Of a stretch of DNA of 64,000 bases, positions 18,603-26,941 are shown in pieces. Within the stretch, counting starts at the first letter, position 1, and each line of letters starts with the position of its first letter. The position numbers were made by a program, and so were the translations under genes. This DNA comes from Candidatus Methanophagales archaeon. GTDB lineage: Archaea > Halobacteriota > Syntropharchaeia > Alkanophagales > Methanospirareceae. The notes beneath the pieces are model-generated. The model worked only from the letters and a program-made list of their open reading frames with translations. It searched no databases and was not told the origin of the DNA. The stretch is taken from NCBI GenBank assembly GCA_024699715.1, contig JANPRD010000011.1, positions 1-64,000 of the forward strand, in the 5' to 3' direction.

Positions 18603-19046
18603 TTATTCACACTCTACGCCGTTCTCCACGCTGCTTCCGCCACGCCTCCGCCTCGCTTCCTCCAATATGCGCTTGGCAAGCTCCTTCTTCCGGCGGAAAT
18701 ACTCGTAGTATGCACGCTCAGCGCCGTAGAGCTCGGAGAGAACGGCGTCCCTGAACGGGCAGCCATGCCGCCTCATGCAGCAGTATGCGAGTGAGCCGAA
18801 GCACACTCTCGGGTCATCCCAGCCGTTCTCCTTTGAGAATTCATCCTTTATGCGCACGAAATCTTCCGCAGAAAGCCCGATTTTCGCAAGCAGTTCATCT
18901 CGCCTGCAGTTGAATGGCATACCCACGAACGGAGAGCGAGGGTCGCAACAAAAAGTCAGCGAGCGCTCATCTCCGCCTAAACACGCAGGAACAGGGGCAT
19001 CCTCCCATCCAGGGACATTCCTCGTTTTCTTACCGCTCCTTTCCAT
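18603..19046 (-). CDS. Methanogenesis marker protein 9
   Basis: 147-residue Cys-rich protein. The blocks PGWEDAPVPACLGGDERSL, TFCCDPRSPF, RIKDEFSKE and CFGSLAYCCMRRHGCPFRD match marker 9. Conserved cysteines suggest a metal or Fe-S centre; function unknown. A TATA-like TTTAAA at about 19121-19131 lies upstream. It probably heads the transcript running through the ACT protein and hom. Confidence 0.8.
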   Translation of the reverse strand: MERSGKKTRNVPGWEDAPVPACLGGDERSLTFCCDPRSPFVGMPFNCRRDELLAKIGLSAEDFVRIKDEFSKENGWDDPRVCFGSLAYCCMRRHGCPFRDAVLSELYGAERAYYEYFRRKKELAKRILEEARRRRGGSSVENGVECE

Positions 19047-19379
19047 CCACGCCTTTTCGCCGATGCTTGCTCACCCCCTCCAAGCGTCCCCAAAAGCGTC
19101 CCAAAACCTTCTTCACCGCTCATTTAAAATGTTGCAGGTAGCAGCATCATGCGCACACGCTGACGCCTTGAGAGGATTTTTGTGAGGGACACAAGAGAGG
19201 GGACTGCGTATAGCCACATAGGCATCGCAAAGGGCTTTGTGCTGCCTTCACTTTATCTCCTGCTGGCTTTCAAATCCTGCTCCAAGCATGGCACGCATTA
19301 AACAATTAAACTGCTAACAGCGCTTTACACTTATCCTTGCGAGGGAACATAGATGAAGAACTGCATGCAAAAACAAAGA
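19047..19379. other. 333-base intergenic region with a long inverted pair
   Basis: Lies between the PEP carboxykinase stop and the mmp9 start. GCAGCA (19142-19147) can pair with TGCTGC (19241-19246), enclosing about 93 bases. A TATTTAAAA-like promoter stretch at 19119-19131 probably serves mmp9 on the minus strand. No gene or known RNA is recognised. Confidence 0.3.
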
Positions 19380-21173
19380 TTAAAAATCCATTGCGTTGTA
19401 TATCTCGGGAGGCAGCCCGGGACACTGCTTGTCGAGGTGCATCTTGCTGATTTTTATTTGCACACGCAGGAGGCTTCGCATCTCTTCCATCGTGCGGTAA
19501 GTGAATGGGTCAAGCTCCTTCAAGCGTTCTGCGGGAAGCCCTTCAACGCTGACAGGCACAAGCACCTTCTCGCCCCAAATCGGATGCGGCTTGTATTCTA
19601 CCGCTCCTCTTGCTGCTTGCAGTAGGAAAAGCTCGGTCTCCTCAATAGAGGGTCCTGTGCCTCCGACGGGCTTCACCCTCCCGTTCTCCTCTTTGAACTT
19701 CGGGCGAGGCACTTCCATTTTCTCACCATTAATCTCCGCGGTGACCCACTCGTATTCTGCGCCGACTCTTCCTGTGGTGTTAATCAGGTAGACCTCAACG
19801 GGGTTGCCTGAAGCCTCCCACTTCTTCAGGAACTCGTAAAAGCGAATGACATGCGCAGCGTTCCCGACGCCCATCGTGAAAGGCAGGCAATACCTGCTCG
19901 CATATTTTTCGGCGCCAACACCCTCCTTTCCCTGTGCGGGATGCCCTACGGTGCGACCATCCGCAAGCACTTTCGCAGCGAAAGCGGCATCCGCAATCCG
20001 AACCCAAGCGTAGTCTGTGAGGTAGCCCGGTGAAATGAAAACCGCCATGTTCAGCGGTCCTGAAGAGACGATGCTACCGTCAAAGTAGCCTGTGTCCTCA
20101 AGCATCAAGTTTGAGCGGGCATTCCTGTTCGGCTTTCCGTGGTATTGGAAGAGCTTTCCCTCAAAGCAGGGGTTTCCCTCCTCGTCAAACTCCGTGTTCT
20201 CGTGTAATGCTCTCGGTGAGAGCGCTGCTCGGTAAATTGCCACCTGCCTCTCGTCAACATCCTCAGTCTTCGTCCAAGAGCCCCGCTCAGGACAAATAAC
20301 GCAATCCTCAAAAATCGCAACGATGTCGTCATTCTTTATCACTTGATCCTTCACAAGCGAGAGGACATCCACGCCGAACTGCTCCTTGAATAGCGGTGCG
20401 TTCTGCTCGTTGAAAATGTAGAGACCATGCGTTGACTTACCGCTGCCTGTGAGACCCCAGACGCACATCCTCACCCTTTTCTCCGTCCCGTCAGCACGAA
20501 CGACCGTGAATTCCTTGAGCGATGCATGCTCTCCCGTTCCGCCCTTTTTGTAGACATGGAAAATCCAGTGCGAGAGAAAACCTTTCTTCGTCTCTCCCTG
20601 ATAAGAGCTGCAAGTAATAATTGTGTAATTGTGGTGAGGAAATCGCAGCACTTTGAGCAGTTCCCCGCCATTCAACGGAGGATTGTCCAAGTAGTGCGGA
20701 ATGTGAAATATCTCAACATCCGGCTCTTCGCCCTCAGCGGGCTCGTAAGGGAAGTTCAACTGCTGCCATCGGTAAGCAATATCCGGAAATTGAGGGTCGC
20801 AGAAGAGCCTGCATTTCATCTCCGCTCTCGTTCCCGCTGCAATCTTCGCATCTACTTGAATCAGCGGACCTTGTGCGAGAATATGTTCAAGCACTCTCAA
20901 CATTAAGACCTTGTGAACGGGCTTCAAGTCCTCCTCTCGCTCAATTACAACAGTTCCGCCCTCGCTGCGATGCCATATATTTGAAGTCCAGCCGAGACTG
21001 CCGTTTCGGTAGCGCACCGCATACAACTTCGCCCGCTCAAGCAGGTCTGGCGGATTCCTCTCAATCGCCTTCAGCCCTGCTTTCTCTTTTATGCGGACGA
21101 TGTCCCGGAATATCTCCCTGAAACTCTCTATGGAAATGTCATCCAGCGTGAACAGCACCACCTTCTCCTTCAC
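19380..21173 (-). CDS. pckA: Phosphoenolpyruvate carboxykinase, ATP-type family, divergent
   Basis: 597 residues. Interconverts oxaloacetate and phosphoenolpyruvate with a nucleotide. The kinase P-loop reads WGLTGSGKSTHG (usual ATP-type is GLSGTGKTT). NARSNLMLEDTGYFDG, FISPGYLTDYAW and GKEGVGAEKYASRYCLPF surround the active site. The N-terminal 100 residues and insertion pattern differ from bacterial PckA, so ATP as donor is inferred from the family. It starts with GTG. It is divergent from the lrp gene at 21314. Confidence 0.8.
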   Translation of the reverse strand: MKEKVVLFTLDDISIESFREIFRDIVRIKEKAGLKAIERNPPDLLERAKLYAVRYRNGSLGWTSNIWHRSEGGTVVIEREEDLKPVHKVLMLRVLEHILAQGPLIQVDAKIAAGTRAEMKCRLFCDPQFPDIAYRWQQLNFPYEPAEGEEPDVEIFHIPHYLDNPPLNGGELLKVLRFPHHNYTIITCSSYQGETKKGFLSHWIFHVYKKGGTGEHASLKEFTVVRADGTEKRVRMCVWGLTGSGKSTHGLYIFNEQNAPLFKEQFGVDVLSLVKDQVIKNDDIVAIFEDCVICPERGSWTKTEDVDERQVAIYRAALSPRALHENTEFDEEGNPCFEGKLFQYHGKPNRNARSNLMLEDTGYFDGSIVSSGPLNMAVFISPGYLTDYAWVRIADAAFAAKVLADGRTVGHPAQGKEGVGAEKYASRYCLPFTMGVGNAAHVIRFYEFLKKWEASGNPVEVYLINTTGRVGAEYEWVTAEINGEKMEVPRPKFKEENGRVKPVGGTGPSIEETELFLLQAARGAVEYKPHPIWGEKVLVPVSVEGLPAERLKELDPFTYRTMEEMRSLLRVQIKISKMHLDKQCPGLPPEIYNAMDF

Positions 21174-21272
21174 CCCCTTCGCTTTCCTGCCCTCGCCTCT
21201 TCTCGCCCAGCGACATTCACCTTCCTCCGCCTTTCAACAACCGTCCAACCCAGAGGCATAAATATCAGAGCA

Positions 21273-21284
21273 ATTTATAAATAT
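21273..21284 (+). promoter_or_regulatory. TATA box of the lrp-DHPS-like operon
   Basis: ATTTATAAATAT, 30 bases before the ATG at 21314, in the divergent spacer with the PEP carboxykinase gene. Fits a short-leader promoter. Confidence 0.5.
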
Positions 21285-21313
21285 TCCGCATTTCATTTTG
21301 ACAAACGACGGAA

Positions 21314-21910
21314 ATGAGGCTGAGAGAGAAGGACAAATGCATTCTACGCCTCTTGATTCAGAACGGCAGGCTTCCATTCGCTGAGATCGGGAGGAGATGC
21401 GATGTCAGCAGGCAGGTCGCTTTTGAGCGAGTAAAGCGGTTTCTTGAGGAGGGTCTTGCAGAAGGATTCACCATTCGCCTTAATGAAGAGAAGTTCGGAT
21501 TATCTTTCCGTGCTTATATCCTCATTATTGCGAAACCTTCAGAGAGTTTGCGTAAAGAACTCATTAATTTCCTTCAAAAAAGCAGGAATGTCCGCAGAAT
21601 TCAGCTACTTTTCGGCAGATACGACTTCTTCCTTGAACTTCTATTCAGAAATAAGGATGAAATGACTGATTTCATAAGGGAAATGCACGCTTTTGAAGCG
21701 GTTGAACGCACTGAAACTTTCATCGTTTACCAAACGCTGAAGGAGAAGCCTGAAGACCCCTTCCTCGCTCTGCTTGACGCCGACGCTCACACTGACACAA
21801 ACGCAGACACACACGCCGACACAAACGCTGACACAAACGCTGACGCTGACGCTCACGCCGACGCAAAAGACACGAATCGGCAGAAGAGCGGGAAGGGAGA
21901 AGAACAGTAG
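21314..21910 (+). CDS. Lrp/AsnC-family regulator with aspartate/alanine repeat tail
   Basis: N-terminal helix-turn-helix (RLPFAEIGRRCDVSRQVAFERV) followed by an effector domain (LFGRYDFFLELLF). After about residue 155 the protein becomes a run of DT/NA/DA repeats encoded by near-perfect ACGCTGACAC-like units (21778-21870), then ends in a basic tail. The tail is not a known part of the family and looks like a microsatellite expansion kept in frame. The next gene starts 12 bases on, so the two form an operon. Confidence 0.85.
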   Translation: MRLREKDKCILRLLIQNGRLPFAEIGRRCDVSRQVAFERVKRFLEEGLAEGFTIRLNEEKFGLSFRAYILIIAKPSESLRKELINFLQKSRNVRRIQLLFGRYDFFLELLFRNKDEMTDFIREMHAFEAVERTETFIVYQTLKEKPEDPFLALLDADAHTDTNADTHADTNADTNADADAHADAKDTNRQKSGKGEEQ

Positions 21911-21922
21911 AGAAGTGAGGAA

Positions 21923-23725
21923 ATGAGGATTCTTGCTGTGACTGGGAAGAGAGCGGAAAGCATCCTGAAGGAAGCGTTGCGTGAATGGGAGCGGGAGCAA
22001 AAAGGAAAAGGTGAGAGGCACGAGTGCGAGGTTCTCACGCAAAATATCGGAATTGCTGCGTTCACAACGCCGAGAACGCTCAAAAGGGCGCTTGAGCGCA
22101 GATTCACTGCGAACCCACACACATACACACGCACATACACACACACGCACACAAAAACACGCAACGCACACGCAAACGCACATGCCCGCTCGCAGTGCGA
22201 ATTGCGGAAGTGTCTCGCAGGCTACGACATGATTCTCGTTTCAGGACTCTGCAAGGCGGATTTCAGCGAGCTTGAGCGTGAGTTGGGCATTCCAATCCGC
22301 TTGGGTCCCAAGAATGCGAGGGACATCGGTGAGGTGCTGAAGCATGCATCAGAGATTGAATTCTCTGCGAGCGTTCCAGCGGATATTTTCCTGTCGGAGA
22401 AGCGTCGTGAGAACGCTTTGAAGGAAGTCGCCTCTTTTGAGCGTGCTGCGTCTGCGAGTTTCTCCGTGAAGGGCGTGAAAATCGGCGGCGACTCACGAAT
22501 GAAGGTCTGTGCTGAGATTGTGGATGCGACGCTTTTGAGCGAAGAAGAGGTTCAGAAGCGCATGCAATATTTCTTGGAGAGCGGTGCAGACTGGATTGAC
22601 ATCGGCGTGCATGTCTCAGCCAAAGAGAAGGATGTTGAGCGAGCGGTCTCTGCTGCTTTGAAATGTGATGCCTCCGTGCCAATCTCTGTGGACACGCTTG
22701 ACCCTGAACTCCTGCTCGCTGGCGTTTCTGCGGGTGCTGACATCGTTTTGAGCCTGAACAGCGAGAATATGCACATCGTAGAGAAAATTGCGGATGCTGG
22801 CGTCTCAGCAGCGGTCGTTGTGCCTGACTTTCAGGCGTTGCGGGAAGAGGAAGTGGGAGAGAGAGGGAGAGAGGAGAAAGGGACGAGAGAGGCTCGGATT
22901 TTGAATAGTTTATTTGCGAACTTACGCTCTGCTGCGGATGCGGGCATAAAAAATTTGATTGCTGACCCTGTTTTGAATGCTCTCGGCTACGGCTTCACCG
23001 CATCCCTCAAAAACTACATACTTTTCAGGGAGCGGGACAAGAAAACCCCTCTCTTCTTCGGTGTCGGAAATGTAACCGAGCTTTTGGATGCGGATTCCAT
23101 CGGTGTGAATGCCCTCCTTGCAGGCATCGCATCAGAGTTGAACGCATCTGTGCTTTTCACGCCTGAACACAGCGATAAATGCGTCGGTTGCGTTTCAGAG
23201 CTGAGAAGGGCGGCGGAAATGATGCTACTCGCAAAAAAGCGTAAGACAACGCCGAAAGACCTCGGTATTGACCTCCTTGTTCTGAAGGAGAAGCGTAGGA
23301 GAAGACCTCGCATTCTTAAGACGGCAGCAGAGGAAGCGATGAAAGCAGAGGACGCAAATGTGGTCGTTGCGAAAGAAAGCGAGACTTGGCGACCTGACCC
23401 CCTCGGCAGTTTCAGAATAGAGCTCTGCGAGACCCCCGCAGGCTCAAGAATACTCGCCACGCACTCTTCACTGACGAAACAGGCGGAACAGACGAAACAG
23501 ACGAAACAGACGAAAGAGGGAAAAGAGGGGAAAGAGCGGAAGGAGACGAAAATCGTCGGTAGGAATGCGAAGGAGGTGCTTGACACCATTCTTCGTTTGG
23601 GTCTCGTATCCTCGCTTGAGCATGCCGCTTACTTGGGTAGAGAGCTCGCAAAGGCGGAAATCGCACTCTCCCTGAAAAAAAGCTACGAGCAGGACGAGCC
23701 ACTGTTCAAGAGCCTCCTTCATTAA
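21923..23725 (+). CDS. Dihydropteroate synthase-like protein with three low-complexity inserts
   Basis: Archaeal DHPS-related family (TIGR00284 type), proposed in pterin biosynthesis but not shown to be classical FolP. The TIM-barrel part begins near KIGGDSRMKVCAEIVDA, with SGADWIDIGVHVS, ISVDTLDPELLLAGVSAGAD and LIADPVLNALGYG. About 600 residues, roughly 100 more than usual. The excess is three inserts: a His/Thr/Arg run from a (CA)n-rich stretch (22098-22195), a Glu/Gly/Arg run (22845-22895) and a KQT/KEG run (23475-23555). The core motifs are intact around each insert. Confidence 0.82.
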   Translation: MRILAVTGKRAESILKEALREWEREQKGKGERHECEVLTQNIGIAAFTTPRTLKRALERRFTANPHTYTRTYTHTHTKTRNAHANAHARSQCELRKCLAGYDMILVSGLCKADFSELERELGIPIRLGPKNARDIGEVLKHASEIEFSASVPADIFLSEKRRENALKEVASFERAASASFSVKGVKIGGDSRMKVCAEIVDATLLSEEEVQKRMQYFLESGADWIDIGVHVSAKEKDVERAVSAALKCDASVPISVDTLDPELLLAGVSAGADIVLSLNSENMHIVEKIADAGVSAAVVVPDFQALREEEVGERGREEKGTREARILNSLFANLRSAADAGIKNLIADPVLNALGYGFTASLKNYILFRERDKKTPLFFGVGNVTELLDADSIGVNALLAGIASELNASVLFTPEHSDKCVGCVSELRRAAEMMLLAKKRKTTPKDLGIDLLVLKEKRRRRPRILKTAAEEAMKAEDANVVVAKESETWRPDPLGSFRIELCETPAGSRILATHSSLTKQAEQTKQTKQTKEGKEGKERKETKIVGRNAKEVLDTILRLGLVSSLEHAAYLGRELAKAEIALSLKKSYEQDEPLFKSLLH

Positions 23726-23753
23726 AGCGGGCAAAAGTAATATGAATAGGAAA

Positions 23754-23764
23754 TTTTATATTAT
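23754..23764 (+). promoter_or_regulatory. TATA box of the secreted propeller gene
   Basis: TTTTATATTAT about 32 bases before the ATG at 23796, followed by a purine-rich AGAAAGGGGG ribosome site. Suggests the gene was expressed from its own promoter. Confidence 0.45.
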
Positions 23765-23795
23765 AGCAAGATAAGTTAGAAAGGGGGCGATTGAA

Positions 23796-26700
23796 ATGGA
23801 TGATATAAAACATCTCGCTGGCGTCTGCATAGCCTTCGTGCTTTGTGCTTTCGTGTGTGTTGCTTCTGCATGGCATGTGGGAGAAGGGAAATTGCTTCAG
23901 GCGGGGGATGAAGCGGTGATGCCTTTTTACCGTGAAAACATGTCTCATCATCTTTTTCCATTTGACCATCCGCAGATAAAAGAAGAGAGGAATTTTCATT
24001 CACCTCTCGCTCAGGGAATTGGAGGAGAGCGTGTTGCTCATTTAGCAAATCCACCCGAAGAAGAATGGAACAAGACTTTTGGCGGTTCACGTTCTGATGG
24101 AGGCTACTCAGTCCAGCAGACGATCAGATGGCGGATATATCATCACTGGCTGGACAGCCTCTTACGGTGCTGGCTATGGGATGTCTGGCTGATAAAGACG
24201 GATTCAGAAGGTAATGAAGAATGGAATAAGACTTTTGGCGGTTCACATGATGATTGGGGCTACTCAGTCCAGCAGACATCTGATGGCGGATATGTCATCG
24301 CTGGCTGCACAGACTCTTACGGTGCTGGTGGTACTGATGTCTGGCTGATAAAGACGGAATTCAGAAGGTAATGAACACTGGAACAAGACATTTGGCGGTT
24401 CAGAGTAGGGATTGGGGCAACTCAGTCCAGCAGACATCGGACGGCGGATATATCATCGCTGGTCAGCACAGTCTCTTACGGTGCAGGCTACTCGCCTGAT
24501 GTCTGGCTGATAAAGACGGATTCCAAAGGGTAATGAAGAATGGAACAGGACATTTGGCGGTCCAGATAGGGATTATGGCGAGTCAGTCCAGCAGACATCT
24601 GATGGCGGATACATCATCGTTGGCAGGACAGGGTCTTACGGCGCTGGCGGTGAAGATGTCTGGCTGATAAGGACAGATTCTTATGGGAATCAAGAATGGG
24701 ATAAGACATTTGGTGGGTCACATGAGGATCATGGATGGTCAGTCCAGCAGACATCTGATGGCGGATATATTATTGCTGGGCGAGACATACTCTGACGGTG
24801 CTGGCCGCTATGATGTTTGGCTGATAAAGACGGATTCAGAAGGCAATGAAGAATGGAATAAGACTTTTGGTGGTTCACATGTGATTGTGGCTACTCAGTC
24901 CAGCAGACATCGGATGGCGGATACATCATCGCTGGCTCCACAGAGTCTTACGGCGCAGGTGTGATGATGTCTGGCTGATAAAAGTGAAAGGGGAAGGAAT
25001 CCCGAACCAGCCTCCTAAGGCATCATTTACTTTCTCACCGAAAAATCCTTTAGTTAACGAGGAGATAACCTTCGATGCATCCGCTTCTACTGACCCTGAT
25101 GGTTCAATAGTCTCATACGAATGGGACTTCGGTGATGGAGAAACCGCTTCGGGAAAAGTAGTAACGCATGCTTATTCAGATGCTGGTAGCTACACGGTAA
25201 CGCTAACAGTAACGGATGATGAGCAGCTACGCATAGTATAAGTAAGAAGGTGAATGTTACTACGAATTGGTCGTTTGCGATAATAACGGACTTGCACATT
25301 GGCTACGGGCTTCCTGACTACGGTAGGGAGGGGTTCAAGAGTGGCGAAGGCGGTCAGGAATACTATCTCACTGAGAGGCTGGTAGAATAGTGAATTGGAT
25401 AAACAAGCACAAAGACGTAGTATAACCTGAGATTCGTTGCTGTTCTCGGTGACATCAGCGACACTGCGGAACGAGAGGAACTTGTGAAGGCGAGAGAAAT
25501 TTTGGAGGATTTGAGTGTCCTTACATTCCGATAATAGGAAACCATGAAGTCTGGCCTTACACGCAGAGAGTCATGGAAGCTGGCGAGTTAATCCCGATGA
25601 TAGAAGTCATCCGGAAGCGCTTGCATATCCTAGAATAGGAGAGAATCTAGGGGACGAATATTTTGAGGAAGTATTTAGCGAGCAGTTTGAGGAGTTAAGC
25701 AAGTTCTTCGGCAATAGCTGGGAAAACAGGAACACTACGAGCCACCATACTTACAGAATTACAGGTTTGAATATCAGGGGATGCCATTCGTTTGTTTGGA
25801 TTTCGCATGGAGGGTGAGACCCGGAGATCCTCATGGTGCCCTTGCATACTGCTATTATGACACTCTTCAATGGTTTGACGAAGTGCTGGAAGAGAACGAA
25901 GGAGAGACAGTTATTGTGCTGACTCACTACCCTCTTTACATGAAGGGAGGATTTACTCTCTCTGATCTACAGATGATAAGAGAAAGAATCCAAAACTCTG
26001 GGTGCAGGGTTTATTGGTTTGGCGGGCACACCCATGGAAACTACACTGATGTTACTCCCTTCGGTTTTAACTACGATCTGATAGTAACGGACCCTGTATG
26101 CACAGAGCCAGAAATGTGGTTTGCATCACACGGATTCAATATGATAAGAATCGTGACTATAAACGGCGAAAATGTTGATTATAACACAACAATAGACATA
26201 ACTGAGGAAGGGTTAGAGCCAGATAATTGGCAACCAGTGGCTTATTTCGAGTTCTCGCCTGAATACCCTGTGGTTGGAGAGGAAATAAGATTTTATGCTG
26301 CACCTTACGACCCTGATGGCACTATTGTTTCTTATGAGTGGGACTTCGGCGACGGCTCTACGGCGTCTGGAGCTGAGGTATCGCATTCCTATACCTCTGC
26401 AACAAGCTATAAGGTGACGCTAACGGTTACTGACGATGACGGTGAAGAAGCTTCTTTCTCAACTGATGTCCATGTGAACGAGATAAAACCCTTCGTTAAG
26501 ATAAGAACAGATAAAAGCGAATATAAAACAGGAGAGGTAATGAGGACGAGTATAACGTTAAGAAATCCGACTTCGGAGAATAAAAACGTTTATTTCCTCT
26601 GGAAGTTCGAGATTCCTGAGCGTAACTGGGAATCGTGGGTTATGCGTGAGCATTTTTCACTTCCTGCAGGCTTTGAGCAGACTTACATCGATTATGGAGA

Positions 26701-26941
26701 GTTTCCGGATATCGGATTTTCCTTTGATGCAAAGTGGCATGTATTGCTCTACAATGCAACGACTTTAGAATTGATTTCTGAAGATACTGCGGATTGGAGA
26801 TATGTCAGTGCAACAAAGAAGGAGGGAAAAAGAGAGATTGCGAGAGAGATGGCGGAAGATGCGTTGAGAGAAATAGAGAGAAGCGTCTTGCAAAGTGCGA
26901 AGCTCATTAAATCGCAAATTAAAACCACATTTTCAGCGTGA
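23796..26941 (+). pseudogene. Secreted beta-propeller / PKD / metallophosphoesterase / PKD protein, many frameshifts
   Basis: The N-terminus has a signal peptide (GVCIAFVLCAFVCVASA). Six propeller-like repeats follow, then a PKD domain (25000-25220). A calcineurin-like phosphoesterase comes next, with motifs in different frames: TDLHIGYG, VLGDISD, IIGNHEVW, VLTHYPLY, GGHTHGN. A second PKD (ASYDP-like PYDPDGTIVSYEWDFGDG) and a beta-rich C-terminus lie in the intact frame from 25781. At least ten single-base indels occur between 24120 and 25780; most look like insertions, a few like deletions. If repaired it would be one surface protein of about 1,040 residues. It could be a pseudogene or poorly determined sequence. 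Confidence 0.8.
24077..25000 (+). repeat. Six tandem ~157-base propeller-type repeats
   Basis: The marker string TTTTGGCGG or ATTTGGCGG begins at 24077, 24233, 24390, 24552, 24708 and 24865, with spacings of 156, 157, 162, 156 and 157. The consensus unit of 52 residues reads EWNKTFGGS, then [20 protein letters not shown] and DVWLIKTDS. Spacings not divisible by three show where the frame breaks. The family is common in archaeal surface proteins. Confidence 0.9.

Noticed and set aside
21641-22183. Cys/Val-rich minus-strand open frame
   Set aside because: It is the shadow of the CA-repeat and of the plus-strand regulator and DHPS-like genes; no family features.
21314-22195. CRISPR array
   Set aside because: Repeats are short simple-sequence units in coding frames, with no constant repeat/unique spacer alternation.
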